Shown: positions 44,281 through 53,718 of the stretch, in pieces | How the letters are laid out: every line of letters starts with the position of its first letter | Position numbering within the stretch: position 1 is the stretch's first letter | Assembly: GCA_023393125.1 (NCBI GenBank) | Contig: JAEWMQ010000038.1 | Location: forward strand, 65,098-129,097 | DNA from: Bacillota bacterium | GTDB lineage: Bacteria > Bacillota > Clostridia > Lachnospirales > Cellulosilyticaceae | DNA length: 64,000 nucleotides | Direction: 5' to 3' | Notes under the pieces: model-generated | Database searches by the model: none | What the model saw: the letters and a program-made list of their open reading frames with translations, nothing else | What the model was told of the DNA's origin: nothing | Position numbers and translations under genes: made by a program

Positions 44281-46398
44281 ATGCAATATTACGTTATTAA
44301 AAGAGATGGAAGAAAGGTGACCTTCAATACCACTAAAATTCAAAATGCTATTTTACGCTCAGCTAAAAATATAGAAGTAGATATCCCTATTAGTGATATT
44401 ACTTCTACAGTAACCGATCGTATTCAAGATTTATACAGCTATGAAATTACAGTAGAACAAATTCAAGATGTCATTGAAGATACCTTAATGGATTTACAAT
44501 TAGAAACTTTAAAAAATTCCTATGCCAATTACCGAAAAGAGCGCACGCGTATACGTGATTTAAAATCTGAGCTCATGGATACTGTTCATAATATTGGTAT
44601 TGAAACAGATAGAGATAACGCCAATGTAGGCAATAACTTTTCTTCTAAACTCTTACGTATTGCTAGTGAAACAAATAAGTGGCATAACTTATCAAAAATG
44701 CCTAAACACCTAGCTAAGCTACATGAACAAGGAGATTTGTATTATCATGATTTAGATAGCTATAATTTAACGACTAACTGCTTACACATTGATACCGGTA
44801 AAGTATTTGAAAATGGCTTTAACACAGGTTACGGTACCATTCGCAGCCCTAAACGTATTGAGTCTGCGGCAGAGCTTAGCTGTATTTTATTGCAATCTTC
44901 CCAAAATGATATGTTTGGTGGCCAATCACATGTTAACTTTGATAATGATATGGCACCTTATGTGGGACTTACAAGAGAAGAAATCAAACAGGAATTTGCA
45001 CCTCTAAAGTCTTCTCTATCTGAAGAAGCCTTTACTAGTTTTGTAGAAGAGAAATTAGTTAGTAGAGTACGCCAGTCTATGCAAGGCATTGTATATAACT
45101 TAAATACTATGCACTCTCGTGCAGGTTCACAGGTTCCTTTTAGTAGCCTTAATATTGGTTTACCACAAAGCACAGATGCTGCTTTAGTGTGTGAAATATT
45201 CTTAGAAGAATATGAAAAAGGTCTTGGTAAAAATGAACAACCTATATTTCCTAATATTATCTTCCGTGTCAAAGAAGGTGTTAACCGAGGTAAAGATGCA
45301 CCTTACGAATATCTTTTTAAACTTGCTTGCCGCGTAGCTAGTACACGTATGAATCCAACCTTTATGAACATTGATGCAGACTTTAACTTAAAATATTATA
45401 ACAAAGGTATTTTACCTGCTACTATGGGGTGTCGTACCTATGTATGTTCCAATATCAATGGTCCTGAAGGCCCTAACAGACGTGGTAATAATGCACCTAC
45501 TACCATTAACCTTCCTCGTGTTGCCCTCGAAGCCAAAGGCAATCTAGAAGCTTTCTGGGTATTACTAGATAGCCGCTTACAGCTAGCTAAAGAATCTCTA
45601 CTTCATCGTTATGAAGTACTTAAGCGCCTTAAGGTAAAAGATCTCCCATTTGTAGTTGGTGAAGGACTTATGCTTGGTTCTGAAGGACTAGGTCCTAATG
45701 ATAATATTGACCCTATCTTAAAAAATGGTACTTGGTCTATTGGCTTTATTGGGCTTGCTGAAACGTTAGTAGCTTTAACAGGCAAGCATCATGGTGAGAG
45801 CGAATCATCTCGTGAGTTAGGTTATCAAATCATTCAATGCATTCGTAATTTTACTGATAAAACCACTCAAGATACACACATGAACTGGAGCTGCTATGCT
45901 ACTCCTGCCGAAGGACTTAGTGGTAAATTTGTACTCCAAGACCGTGACCGTTTCGGTAGTATCCCTGGTGTAACAGATAAAGAGTATTATACCAATAGTT
46001 TCCACGTTCCTGTTGGCTATCAAATTTCTATTATAGATAAAATTCAAATTGAAGCACCTTTCCACAGTATGTGTAATGCTGGTCATATTAGTTATATAGA
46101 AGTAGATGGTTATCCTTCTGAAGAAACCATTGAAAAAATCATTACTTATGCTTATGACAATTCTAATATTAGTTACATAGGAATTAACTTCCACCTAAGG
46201 TACTGTAAAGATTGTGGCACATCTGTTACAGACTCTGGTAAAACATGTCCTGAATGTGGTAGTATCCATATCCAAGGCATTAGCCGTGTAACAGGTTATC
46301 TAAGCTTAGATGAGCGCTTTGGTAGTGGTAAATCAGCTGAGAGAGCAGACAGACTCTCACACGATGAAACTCACAAAAACACTTATACTAGCGTATGA
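44281..46398 (+). CDS. nrdD: Anaerobic ribonucleoside-triphosphate reductase
   Basis: NrdD makes deoxyribonucleotides without oxygen using a glycyl radical. The 705-residue product has an N-terminal ATP-cone (about 1-90; VIKRDGRKVTFNTTKIQNAI), the catalytic barrel, a C-terminal zinc site (CKDCGTSV...CPECGS) and the glycyl-radical loop RVTGYLSLDERFGSG (radical Gly in RVTGYL). Length fits class III RNR. The ATG follows AAGGGGGATGG. It overlaps its activase gene by four bases (ATGA). No aerobic RNR is visible in the window, in line with an obligate anaerobe. Confidence 0.97.
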   Translation: MQYYVIKRDGRKVTFNTTKIQNAILRSAKNIEVDIPISDITSTVTDRIQDLYSYEITVEQIQDVIEDTLMDLQLETLKNSYANYRKERTRIRDLKSELMDTVHNIGIETDRDNANVGNNFSSKLLRIASETNKWHNLSKMPKHLAKLHEQGDLYYHDLDSYNLTTNCLHIDTGKVFENGFNTGYGTIRSPKRIESAAELSCILLQSSQNDMFGGQSHVNFDNDMAPYVGLTREEIKQEFAPLKSSLSEEAFTSFVEEKLVSRVRQSMQGIVYNLNTMHSRAGSQVPFSSLNIGLPQSTDAALVCEIFLEEYEKGLGKNEQPIFPNIIFRVKEGVNRGKDAPYEYLFKLACRVASTRMNPTFMNIDADFNLKYYNKGILPATMGCRTYVCSNINGPEGPNRRGNNAPTTINLPRVALEAKGNLEAFWVLLDSRLQLAKESLLHRYEVLKRLKVKDLPFVVGEGLMLGSEGLGPNDNIDPILKNGTWSIGFIGLAETLVALTGKHHGESESSRELGYQIIQCIRNFTDKTTQDTHMNWSCYATPAEGLSGKFVLQDRDRFGSIPGVTDKEYYTNSFHVPVGYQISIIDKIQIEAPFHSMCNAGHISYIEVDGYPSEETIEKIITYAYDNSNISYIGINFHLRYCKDCGTSVTDSGKTCPECGSIHIQGISRVTGYLSLDERFGSGKSAERADRLSHDETHKNTYTSV

Positions 46399-46874
46399 GC
46401 ACCTTACAGGTAGCTGGTTTTTTAGATCATTCTACTGTTAACGGAGAAGGCTTTCGTAGTGTTCTCTTTCTGTCTGGTTGCCTTCATGCTTGCTCTGGCT
46501 GTCATAATCCAGAAATGCAGGCTTTTGATTATGGAGACTTAGTAGAAACTTCTGAAATTCTTCAGCGTATCCTTAAAAACAAGCCACTTATTAATGGTAT
46601 TACTTTCTCAGGTGGTGAACCTTTTGAACAAGCAGAAGCCTTATTAGACTTAGCATCTTCAATTAAAGCCGCTGGGCTTACACTTTGGTGCTATACTGGT
46701 TATACCTATGAAGAGCTCATACTGGATCCTATTAAAAGAAAGCTATTAAATTTTATCGATGTACTCATTGATGGTCCTTTTATCCTAGCTGAAAAAGAGG
46801 AACATCTTCTTTATAGAGGCTCTCGTAATCAACGCTTACTTTATTTAAGTCAAGGTAATATTATAGAACATTAA
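46395..46874 (+). CDS. nrdG: Anaerobic RNR activating protein
   Basis: NrdG is the radical SAM activase that installs the glycyl radical on NrdD. The 159-residue product contains CLHACSGCHN (CX3CX2C, about residues 29-38), TFSGGEPFEQ and ETSEILQRI-type helices, all as in NrdG, and the length is typical (about 155). It starts at an ATG overlapping the nrdD stop and ends just before a strong terminator. Confidence 0.95.
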   Translation: MSTLQVAGFLDHSTVNGEGFRSVLFLSGCLHACSGCHNPEMQAFDYGDLVETSEILQRILKNKPLINGITFSGGEPFEQAEALLDLASSIKAAGLTLWCYTGYTYEELILDPIKRKLLNFIDVLIDGPFILAEKEEHLLYRGSRNQRLLYLSQGNIIEH

Positions 46875-46884
46875 TACCAATTAC

Positions 46885-46936
46885 AAAAGAGCTACTACTT
46901 TGTTAACTCATCTGTTAACAAGGTAGTAGCTCTTTT
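46885..46936 (+). terminator. Bidirectional terminator between nrdG and the dehydrogenase gene
   Basis: A 19 bp nearly perfect stem (GAGCTACTACTTTGTTAAC with GTTAACAAGGTAGTAGCTC, six-base loop) is flanked by A4 and T4. It separates convergent transcripts and can serve both. Confidence 0.92.
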
Positions 46937-46940
46937 ATAT

Positions 46941-47885
46941 TTATTCTATGGTTTTAATCGTTTCCTTTAAACTATTGGCACTAGCTAAAAGCTGCTGATG
47001 CTCTTCCTTAGTCAGTGGAATATCTAAAATGCTTTGAATCCCATCTTGGCCTATAATACAAGGTACGCTAACAGCTACCTTCTCTATACCGTATTCACCT
47101 TCTAAGGTAGTCGAAACAGGAAGGACACTTAGTTCATTAAGTACAATCGCCTTCACTAATCGGGCTACTGCTTCTGCAATGCCATAATTGGTATAGCCCT
47201 TTGCCATTAAAATATTCATTCCTGCCTCAATAACTTCCTTAAGAACTTGTTCTTGATTAAGTGCTGGCTTATTAAATTTTTTACTACAATCACTTAACGG
47301 AATACCACCTAAATTACATAAACTCCAAGTAGCCATAGCAGTAGCCCCATGTTCTCCTAGAATATAACCATGCACATTCTTAGTATCTACTAAGAAATGT
47401 TCTCCTATAATACGTCTCATTCTTGCTGTATCTAATAAGGTTCCTGAACCAATAATTTTATTTCTAGGGTAATTAAATTCATTTTGTGCAATATACGTTA
47501 CAATATCTACAGGATTAGAAACAAAAATAATAATTGCCTCCTGCGTATATTTAGTGATTTCCCTCATTACACTACGTGTTACTTCTGCATTAGTTTTAGT
47601 TAAAATACGTCTATCTAATTTTTCACCTGGTTTAACACTTGGTCCTGCTGACATCACAATAATTTGGGCATCTTTACAATCCTCATAGCTCCCTTGGCGA
47701 ATTAACACATTGGGTACATATGTAAAGGATGTGGTGTGAAAAGCATCTAATGCCTCTCCTGCTGCCTTTTTTTCATTCTGATCAATCATAACAATCTCAG
47801 CTACTAACCCTGAGTTTAAAATGGACATCATGGTAGCAGAACCTACCATACCAGCGCCTACAATACATACTTTATTTTTAATCAT
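46941..47885 (-). CDS. L-lactate dehydrogenase-like 2-hydroxyacid dehydrogenase
   Basis: The 314-residue enzyme has the NAD motif VGAGMVGSA, acidic MIDQN (NAD over NADP), SNPVDIVTY, catalytic GEHG and LDTARMRR, all LDH/MDH family features. In the substrate loop the usual lactate-specific AGANQKPGE reads AGPSVKPGE, with Val at the residue that decides lactate (Gln) versus malate (Arg). The loop is also about two residues longer after KPGE. The enzyme may prefer bulkier 2-oxoacids, or be a divergent LDH. I start at ATG 47885, behind GAGGAG. It follows a DMT transporter gene by 25 bp and is probably cotranscribed with it. Confidence 0.85.
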   Translation of the reverse strand: MIKNKVCIVGAGMVGSATMMSILNSGLVAEIVMIDQNEKKAAGEALDAFHTTSFTYVPNVLIRQGSYEDCKDAQIIVMSAGPSVKPGEKLDRRILTKTNAEVTRSVMREITKYTQEAIIIFVSNPVDIVTYIAQNEFNYPRNKIIGSGTLLDTARMRRIIGEHFLVDTKNVHGYILGEHGATAMATWSLCNLGGIPLSDCSKKFNKPALNQEQVLKEVIEAGMNILMAKGYTNYGIAEAVARLVKAIVLNELSVLPVSTTLEGEYGIEKVAVSVPCIIGQDGIQSILDIPLTKEEHQQLLASANSLKETIKTIE

Positions 47886-47910
47886 TTTCTTATCTCCTCT
47901 TACTAAAGTT

Positions 47911-48345
47911 TTATTTTTTCCATTGGAAAATAATAATACCACCAATCATTATGAGGAATCCTACCAATTTTGTCCACATAAAATTTGCCTTTTCTGTACC
48001 AAACCAACCTAATAATTCGATTAAATAAGCAGAAGCCATTTGCGCAATTAAAATAAGCATCACAGCATAACTAGGCCCTAGCTTAGACATAGAGACTACT
48101 ACTGTATAAGTAATTCCTGCTCCTAAAACCCCACCTAATAAATACCACTTATTAACTGCCTTTAATCCTTCTACATTGGCATCACGTACAAAAAGTAGCA
48201 CCCCTAAACAACATGCAAAAGCAATTAAATGAACAATGCTACTCGTAAACCAGACGCCTGACTTTTCTGTTACTCTTGTATTAAAAACACCTTGCACACT
48301 CATTAGAAGTCCCGATATAAGTGCTGTAATGATACTAATAAACAT
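47911..48345 (-). CDS. DMT family transporter (YdcZ/DUF606-like)
   Basis: The 144-residue protein has five hydrophobic helices in about 135 residues and begins MFISIITALISGLLMSVQGVFNTRV, the DUF606/YdcZ pattern of half-size drug/metabolite transporters. Members often act as dimers; substrates are mostly unknown. The ATG at 48345 has GGAGGA upstream, and the frame upstream of it lacks a site. It lies 25 bp upstream of the dehydrogenase gene, so a metabolite or 2-hydroxyacid-related substrate is possible but speculative. Confidence 0.85.
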   Translation of the reverse strand: MFISIITALISGLLMSVQGVFNTRVTEKSGVWFTSSIVHLIAFACCLGVLLFVRDANVEGLKAVNKWYLLGGVLGAGITYTVVVSMSKLGPSYAVMLILIAQMASAYLIELLGWFGTEKANFMWTKLVGFLIMIGGIIIFQWKK

Positions 48346-48519
48346 AATATCCTCCTCTGTTTTAGTATTATGTTTATTGTGCATCATCTGTGCTTTTTTA
48401 TTCCTTTTTAATAATTCATTTCATTTATTGATACTTATCTTAAAAATAAATGACACTATTATCCATCCTCTTTTATTATATGTAAGTAAATCTAATTTTC
48501 CTACATTTACCTAATTGAT

Positions 48520-48566
48520 AAAAATAAGCGATTAAAATCCTGCATCAGATTCTAATCGCTTATTTT
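48520..48566 (-). terminator. Terminator after asnA
   Basis: AAAAATAAGCGATTA (48520-48534) pairs with TAATCGCTTATTTT (48553-48566) over 14 bp with an 18-base loop. It has a T run on the minus strand and a weaker one on the plus strand, and ends the asnA transcript about 50 bp after its stop. Confidence 0.88.
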
Positions 48567-48615
48567 AAATACCTCGATATTTTATCCTATGTATTTTATT
48601 GCTTTATCTCTATCT

Positions 48616-49623
48616 TTATAGTAAATGAATATGTGCTGCTTCACAGATTTCAATCATCTCTTGTGGCCAAATTGAAGCTTGAACCTCACCAATATGTGCT
48701 TTTTGTAAGAAATACATACAAATTCTAGACTGACCAATACCGCCACCAATAGTATAAGGTAATTGTCTTTCTAAAATACCCTTATGGAAAGTTAACTCGC
48801 GGCGTTCCAGGCAGCCTGCTATTTCTAATTGTTTTTCTAGAGTTTCTTCATCTACACGAATTCCCATGGAAGAAAGTTCAAGGGCAATTCCTAAAAGTGG
48901 ATTCCAGAACAGAATATCTCCATTTAAAGACCAATCATCGTAGTCTGGTGCTCTACCATCATGTCGTTCTCCATTACTTAAAGTACCACCTATTTGCATT
49001 ATAAATACAGCTTTCTTTTCTTCACAAATTTTATTTTCTCTTTCTTTAGCTGTTAATTCTGGATAAAGATCTAATAATTCCTGTGAAGTTATAAAATAAA
49101 TCTCATCTGGTAACCACTTTTCAAGTACTGGATATTCTTCTGTAATATAATTTTGTGTCCTAATAAAAGCTCTGTAAATTTGTTTTACTGTTCTTTCAAG
49201 GAACTCGATGTTACGCATATCCTTTGTAATGACTTTTTCCCAATCCCATTGATCTACATAAATTGAATGTATATTATCTAATTCTTCATCACGACGAATA
49301 GCATTCATATCTGTGTAAAGTCCTTCATTTATACCAAATTCATATCTCCCAAGCGCCATTCTCTTCCATTTAGCTAGAGAATGAATAATCTCTACTACTG
49401 CATGGTTATCATCTGCAATATCAAAAGTAACTGCTCTTTCAACGCCATTTAAATTATCATTTAAACCTGTTTCTGGTTTAACAAAAAGTGGAGCTGATAC
49501 ACGAGTTAAATATAACTCATAGGCTAAAGCATTTTCAAAATAATCCTTTAGTTTCTTAATCGCCACTTCTGTCTCTCTTAAGTCTAATTTAGCTTTATAG
49601 CCCTCTGGAATTCTTACTTGCAT
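48616..49623 (-). CDS. asnA: Aspartate-ammonia ligase AsnA
   Basis: AsnA makes asparagine from aspartate, ammonia and ATP. The 335-residue protein has the class II aaRS-like fold with [19 protein letters not shown] near the N-terminus, [27 protein letters not shown] and [23 protein letters not shown] near the C-terminus, all invariant in AsnA. Length is typical (330-335). The ATG has AAAGGAGG and lies downstream of a T-box leader whose specifier reads AAC (Asn). Confidence 0.97.
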   Translation of the reverse strand: MQVRIPEGYKAKLDLRETEVAIKKLKDYFENALAYELYLTRVSAPLFVKPETGLNDNLNGVERAVTFDIADDNHAVVEIIHSLAKWKRMALGRYEFGINEGLYTDMNAIRRDEELDNIHSIYVDQWDWEKVITKDMRNIEFLERTVKQIYRAFIRTQNYITEEYPVLEKWLPDEIYFITSQELLDLYPELTAKERENKICEEKKAVFIMQIGGTLSNGERHDGRAPDYDDWSLNGDILFWNPLLGIALELSSMGIRVDEETLEKQLEIAGCLERRELTFHKGILERQLPYTIGGGIGQSRICMYFLQKAHIGEVQASIWPQEMIEICEAAHIHLL

Positions 49624-49647
49624 TACATGCGCCTCCTTTTTAAATAT

Positions 49648-49935
49648 AAAAAACCTTCATCCCTTAAATGTTAAGGGACGAAGGTTAATTCGCGTTTGCC
49701 ACCCTAATTGATTTTAGTAAACTAAAATCCTCTCATTAACGTACAGATTACTCGATACGCTTTAGATATAACGGTCTACCCCGTCTAAGTCTATTAAGCC
49801 AATGGCCGTTCGATTAGCAACTCCAAGCTGTTCTTCCATCTTTACCTTGTTACCGATTTTCAGCTTCCTCGGCTCTCTTTAAACTTTAGTAAAGATTTAC
49901 TCGTCTCTTCATCGTCTTTATTTTTTAGATTTATA
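49648..49935 (-). promoter_or_regulatory. T-box leader of asnA (Asn specifier AAC)
   Basis: The minus-strand leader contains the T-box proper, AGGGTGGCAAACGCG (49705-49691), followed by a terminator hairpin AACCTTCGTCCCTTAA/TTAAGGGATGAAGGTT (49686-49652) with a T6 run. Upstream lie a stem I region (AGAGACGAG, AGAGAGCCGAGG) and a candidate specifier loop with AAC at 49851-49849. Uncharged tRNA-Asn should bind AAC and pair its NCCA end with the T-box, favouring the antiterminator and raising asnA when Asn is scarce. The loop assignment is from sequence pattern only. Confidence 0.85.
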
Positions 49936-49940
49936 TAAGT

Positions 49941-49969
49941 ATTTTAATTAGAGTCAAATATTTTGTCAA
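49941..49969 (-). promoter_or_regulatory. Promoter of the asnA leader
   Basis: TTGACA (49964-49969) and TAAAAT (49941-49946) on the minus strand, 17 bp apart, immediately upstream of the T-box leader. Confidence 0.75.
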
Positions 49970-49994
49970 GTTAATTTTATTATTTACCGTTACA

Positions 49995-50672
49995 TTACTC
50001 AATATTTTCTATTTGAAAATCAATAGGTGCTTTGCCCATAGCTACTAAATACTCATTTACCTTTTGAAAATGATTGCACCCAAAAAAGCCATTATATGCA
50101 GATAAAGGACTCGGGTGAGCTGCCGTTAAAATTTTATGCCATGGAGAAGTAATAAGCGCTGCCTTTTTCTTAGCTGGTGCTCCCCATAAAATAAAAATAA
50201 TAGGGTCTTTTCTCTCATTTAGTAAACTAATCACACGGTCTGTGAATATTTCCCAACCTTTTCCTTTATGAGATTGAGGCTTGCCTGCTCTTACCGTAAG
50301 AACCGTGTTAAGTAGCAGTACCCCTTGCTCAGCCCATTTCATAAGATACCCATTATTCGGTATATCATATCCTAAAGTAGCCTGTAACTCTTTATAAATA
50401 TTAACTAGCGAAGGTGGAACTTTTACTCCTGGCTTTACAGAAAACGCCATTCCATGAGCTTGTCCTTCTCCATGATAAGGATCTTGGCCTAAAATAACTA
50501 CCTTTACTTCATCATAGCTTGTCGTCTTTAAAGCATTAAAAATATCATCCATATCAGGATAGATTGTTTGAGTCTTATATTCATCTTTTAAAAAATCTTG
50601 GAGAGCCTTATAATAAGGTTTTTCAAATTCATCTTTCAGATATTCATCCCAGCTGTTATTAAATGTTACCAT
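49995..50672 (-). CDS. ung: Uracil-DNA glycosylase
   Basis: Ung removes uracil from DNA, the first step of base excision repair. The 225-residue protein has [22 protein letters not shown] (catalytic Asp in GQDPYH), [21 protein letters not shown] and the C-terminal HPSPLSAY loop, all family 1 hallmarks. The length is typical. The start has GAGGAG. No cotranscribed partner is evident; the promoter of asnA lies just downstream. Confidence 0.97.
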   Translation of the reverse strand: MVTFNNSWDEYLKDEFEKPYYKALQDFLKDEYKTQTIYPDMDDIFNALKTTSYDEVKVVILGQDPYHGEGQAHGMAFSVKPGVKVPPSLVNIYKELQATLGYDIPNNGYLMKWAEQGVLLLNTVLTVRAGKPQSHKGKGWEIFTDRVISLLNERKDPIIFILWGAPAKKKAALITSPWHKILTAAHPSPLSAYNGFFGCNHFQKVNEYLVAMGKAPIDFQIENIE

Positions 50673-50825
50673 TTCATCGCTCCTCTTTTATATCATCCTT
50701 CCAAATATACCATATTTATTTCATAACCAACTATAACTTAGGATGTTATCTTTATGTTTTTTTTATTCCTTTATCCTTTACTACCATATCTTGCCTGACT
50801 TTCTTCTTCATTTAAACAAACAAAT

Positions 50826-50862
50826 AACTGCCAGTTCTATCCTTTAAGGTTTACTGGCAGTT
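50826..50862 (-). terminator. Terminator after cysK
   Basis: AACTGCCAGT (50826-50835) pairs with ACTGGCAGTT (50853-50862), a 10 bp stem with a 17-base loop. On the minus strand it is followed by ATTTGTTTG. The surrounding gap 50673-50945 holds no other feature I can support. Confidence 0.75.
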
Positions 50863-50945
50863 GCTTATTTTATTCTCACTTCATTTCATTTATTATTAAA
50901 TTTTTCATACTATAATCAAATGATCATTTAAGTTTACTTCAACAT

Positions 50946-51875
50946 TTAGCTAAATAAAGGTGTAGATAAGTATCTCTCTCCTGTATCTGGTAGAAGTACC
51001 ACAATATTTTTGCCTTTATTTTCTGGTCTTTTAGCTAACTGAGTAGCTGCATATAAAGCTGCTCCTGATGAAATACCTACTAGTACGCCTTCTGTTTTAG
51101 CAAGCTTTCTAGATGCTTCAAATGCTGCTTCGTTACTTACCTGAATAATTTCATCAACTACCTCAGAATCATATACTCCAGGTATAAAGCCAGCTCCAAT
51201 TCCTTGAATCTTATGTGGTCCAGGTTTACCACCTGAAAGTACTGGTGAATCTGCTGGTTCAACAGCTACGATTTTTACCTCTGGTTTCTTTTCTTTAAGT
51301 ACTTCTCCTACACCTGATACTGTACCACCTGTTCCTACTCCTGCTACAAATAAATCTACTGTTCCATCTGTATCATTCCATATTTCAAGAGCAGTAGTTG
51401 AACGGTGTGCTAAAGGATTGGCTGGATTATTAAATTGCTGTGGTATGAAACTTGGTGCTTTTTCCTCAGCAAGTTCCTCCGCTTTTGCAATAGCTCCCTT
51501 CATACCTTTTGCTCCTTCTGTAAGCACAAGTTCTGCCCCTAAAGCTTTTAATGTATTACGGCGCTCTATACTCATTGTATCTGGCATAGTTAAAATAAGC
51601 TTATAACCTTTTGCTGCACATATATAAGCTAATGCAATCCCTGTATTACCACTAGTTGGCTCAATAATAGTAGTCTCGCTTGTAATAAGTCCTTGCTTTT
51701 CAGCTTCTTGAATCATGTAATAACCAATACGATCTTTAACACTGCTTCCTGGATTAAAAGACTCTAACTTCACAATAAGATTTGCTTCTAAACCTTCACT
51801 CTTTGCATATTGTCCTACTTCTAATAAAGGGGTGTTTCCAATTAACTCTGTAATACTTTTTGATATTTTCGCCAT
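50946..51875 (-). CDS. cysK: Cysteine synthase (O-acetylserine sulfhydrylase A)
   Basis: CysK makes cysteine from O-acetylserine and sulfide with PLP. The 309-residue protein has the PLP lysine in [15 protein letters not shown], the substrate loop [13 protein letters not shown], the glycine-rich [13 protein letters not shown] phosphate cup and a C-terminal [12 protein letters not shown] segment. The length is normal. It follows an Rrf2 regulator by 17 bp. In Bacillus CymR needs CysK as a partner, and the pairing here suggests the same sensing module. Confidence 0.96.
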   Translation of the reverse strand: MAKISKSITELIGNTPLLEVGQYAKSEGLEANLIVKLESFNPGSSVKDRIGYYMIQEAEKQGLITSETTIIEPTSGNTGIALAYICAAKGYKLILTMPDTMSIERRNTLKALGAELVLTEGAKGMKGAIAKAEELAEEKAPSFIPQQFNNPANPLAHRSTTALEIWNDTDGTVDLFVAGVGTGGTVSGVGEVLKEKKPEVKIVAVEPADSPVLSGGKPGPHKIQGIGAGFIPGVYDSEVVDEIIQVSNEAAFEASRKLAKTEGVLVGISSGAALYAATQLAKRPENKGKNIVVLLPDTGERYLSTPLFS

Positions 51876-51892
51876 TTTAATTCCTCCATTTT

Positions 51893-52348
51893 TTATATAT
51901 AATACATTAATGCTTCTTTTTGATTAAGCTTTTCGTAATCCTTCATTAAATCTTCTAATGTAATATGGTCAATAACTTGACAAATACTCTCTGTGATTTT
52001 ATTCCAAACTTGTTCCTGTAAACATTGTTTCATGCTATTATAAATCAAAGAAGCATCATCCTTAACTTCCTCTTCTTCTACAATAAGAATTTCTCCTTCT
52101 ATAGCTCTGATTACTTCTCCTACAGTAATATGGCAGCTGCGCTTTGCCAGAATATAACCACCTTGTGAACCTTTAATACTTTTTATAATTCCAGCTTTTT
52201 TTAAAGATGAAAAAACTTGCTCCATATAATTGGCCGATAACTCTTGTCTCTGGGCTATACTAATAAGTGGTACTTGATCTCCAGCTGAATGAACTGCCAA
52301 ATCTACTAAAGCACGTAAACCATATCTTGCTTTTGTTGATATTTTCAT
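51893..52348 (-). CDS. Rrf2 family regulator, CymR-like
   Basis: The 151-residue protein has the Rrf2 winged-helix pattern ([20 protein letters not shown], then [31 protein letters not shown], and [10 protein letters not shown]). IscR-type regulators carry three closely spaced cysteines for a 2Fe-2S cluster. Here the cysteines (about residues 72, 108 and 122) are too far apart, so CymR, a cysteine-responsive repressor, is a better fit. Its position directly before cysK supports this. A strong promoter precedes it; autoregulation is likely but no operator could be confirmed. Confidence 0.85.
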   Translation of the reverse strand: MKISTKARYGLRALVDLAVHSAGDQVPLISIAQRQELSANYMEQVFSSLKKAGIIKSIKGSQGGYILAKRSCHITVGEVIRAIEGEILIVEEEEVKDDASLIYNSMKQCLQEQVWNKITESICQVIDHITLEDLMKDYEKLNQKEALMYYI

Positions 52349-52387
52349 AGCCCCTCCTTTTATTCCTACTATTTCTCTATGTTTTGT

Positions 52388-52416
52388 AGTATATGCTCTT
52401 TTTTCTAAATTGTCAA
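52388..52416 (-). promoter_or_regulatory. Promoter of the cymR-like/cysK operon
   Basis: A perfect TTGACA (52411-52416) and TATACT (52388-52393) on the minus strand are separated by 17 bp. The leader to the regulator start is about 35 nt. Confidence 0.85.
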
Positions 52417-52462
52417 TACTTTTCGCTTAATTTTATAAATGTTATTTTTACCATTAAACTAA

Positions 52463-52517
52463 AATAACATGGAGATAGAAATAAAATTAAAAATCTTATT
52501 TCTATCTCCATGTTATT
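52463..52517 (-). terminator. Terminator after yitT-like gene
   Basis: AACATGGAGATAGAAATAA pairs perfectly with TTATTTCTATCTCCATGTT across a loop of about 11 bases (52467-52514). It is a very stable 19 bp stem. On the minus strand it is followed by TTTTAGTTT. It separates the yitT unit from the cymR-like promoter. Confidence 0.88.
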
Positions 52518-52529
52518 GTTAATCTGCAT

Positions 52530-53381
52530 TTATCCTTTAAAACCTTCACCTATAACTTCGTGTAAGTTTTGTACGGTCATAAATGCTAAGGGATCTATTT
52601 TAACTAATTGCCTTTTTAAATCAATAAATTCTCTACGGCCAATAACACTTGTAATGACCTTTTTTGAATTTTTACTATAAGCTCCTTCTGCTGTATATAT
52701 AGTTGCACCCCTTTCTAATACTTCCAAAATATAGCTATTAATTAAATGTGCTTTCTCAGATGAAGAGGGAATAATCATCACATAACGTTGCACATTAAAA
52801 CCAGAAATCAAATAATCTATCAAGTTAGTTGTAACGAGCACACCTAATGCGGCATAAAGACCTTTTTCAAGCCCAAAGATTCCTGTTGCCAAAAGAACAA
52901 CAATCATATCAGCAATCATTAAAGAGGTCCCAATATTAAGATTTATATATTTTGTCATTATTTTTGCTATAATATCTGTTCCACCAGAAGATGCTTCTAA
53001 ATTAAATACTACGGCTTGTCCTACGGCAATAAATAAAGCTCCAAAAATAAGCAAAATTAATAAATCATCACTAATAGGTTCCCAATTAGGCCAAATGAAT
53101 TCTAATCCCGTCATTAATAATGAAACAGATAAGCTACACATTAAACTTCTTAACCCAAAGCTTTTCCCGAGAAATATAAAGCCAATTGTAAACATAATAC
53201 AATCTAATATAAGAATTAGAATACCAATAGGTACCATGGGGAAGATAGCTTTTAAAACAATAGCTAAACCACTTACACCCCCAGCAGCTAGATTAGATGG
53301 TGCCCAGAAAAAATAGAGCCCTATAGCTATTAATAATGCTCCTATAATAATACCTACATACTCTTTTGCCACTTGTTTCAT
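52530..53381 (-). CDS. YitT family membrane protein (DUF161/DUF2179)
   Basis: The 283-residue protein has five hydrophobic helices (about residues 8-200), including NLAAGGVSGLAIVLK and NLEASSGGTDIIAKI, typical of DUF161 membrane proteins, and a C-terminal cytoplasmic DUF2179 domain (RGATIYTAEGAYSKNSKKVI). The family is widespread in Firmicutes; a transport role has been proposed but the substrate is not established. It begins one base inside the end of the GIY-YIG gene, so the two are translationally coupled. Confidence 0.92.
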   Translation of the reverse strand: MKQVAKEYVGIIIGALLIAIGLYFFWAPSNLAAGGVSGLAIVLKAIFPMVPIGILILILDCIMFTIGFIFLGKSFGLRSLMCSLSVSLLMTGLEFIWPNWEPISDDLLILLIFGALFIAVGQAVVFNLEASSGGTDIIAKIMTKYINLNIGTSLMIADMIVVLLATGIFGLEKGLYAALGVLVTTNLIDYLISGFNVQRYVMIIPSSSEKAHLINSYILEVLERGATIYTAEGAYSKNSKKVITSVIGRREFIDLKRQLVKIDPLAFMTVQNLHEVIGEGFKG

Positions 53382-53638
53382 TAACTCATCTCCTCAAACT
53401 TTGAATAGATGAGAGCTTCTTTCTCTGCTCTACTCATTTGTTTTATCATGTACTCTCTTTTTAAGGCTTCTGTTTTAGATTCAAAACTTTCTTCATAAAC
53501 CAAAGTAACAGGTGTACGTCCTCTTGTATATTTGGCACCTTTTTTACTATTATGTATACTAACTCTTTTTTCGATATTATTAGTGTATCCAGTATAATAA
53601 GTGCCATCTTTACATTTTAAAATATAGATATAATACAT
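53381..53638 (-). CDS. GIY-YIG nuclease family protein (UPF0213/YhbQ-like)
   Basis: The 85-residue protein is a stand-alone GIY-YIG domain: YYIYILKCKDGTYYTGYTNN at the N-terminus, then RVSIHNSKKGAKYTRGRTPV with the conserved Arg and a Glu in VYEESFESKTEALKRE. YhbQ-like proteins of this size are common in bacteria, and some cleave nucleic acids, but their physiological role is unclear. The ATG has AAAGGGAAATGCT. The gene follows the terminator of the DUF4340 gene; I see only a weak TATAAC-type -10 upstream. Confidence 0.92.
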   Translation of the reverse strand: MYYIYILKCKDGTYYTGYTNNIEKRVSIHNSKKGAKYTRGRTPVTLVYEESFESKTEALKREYMIKQMSRAEKEALIYSKFEEMS

Positions 53639-53677
53639 AGCATTTCCCTTTTTTCCTATTTGTTATACTTAAATAGC

Positions 53678-53713
53678 AAAAAGGAACTCATATCTAATGG
53701 GAGTTCCTTTTTT
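53678..53713 (-). terminator. Terminator after the DUF4340 gene
   Basis: AAAAAGGAACTC (53678-53689) pairs with GAGTTCCTTTTTT (53701-53713), a 12 bp stem with an 11-base loop and T tracts on both strands. Confidence 0.88.
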
Positions 53714-53718
53714 GATTC

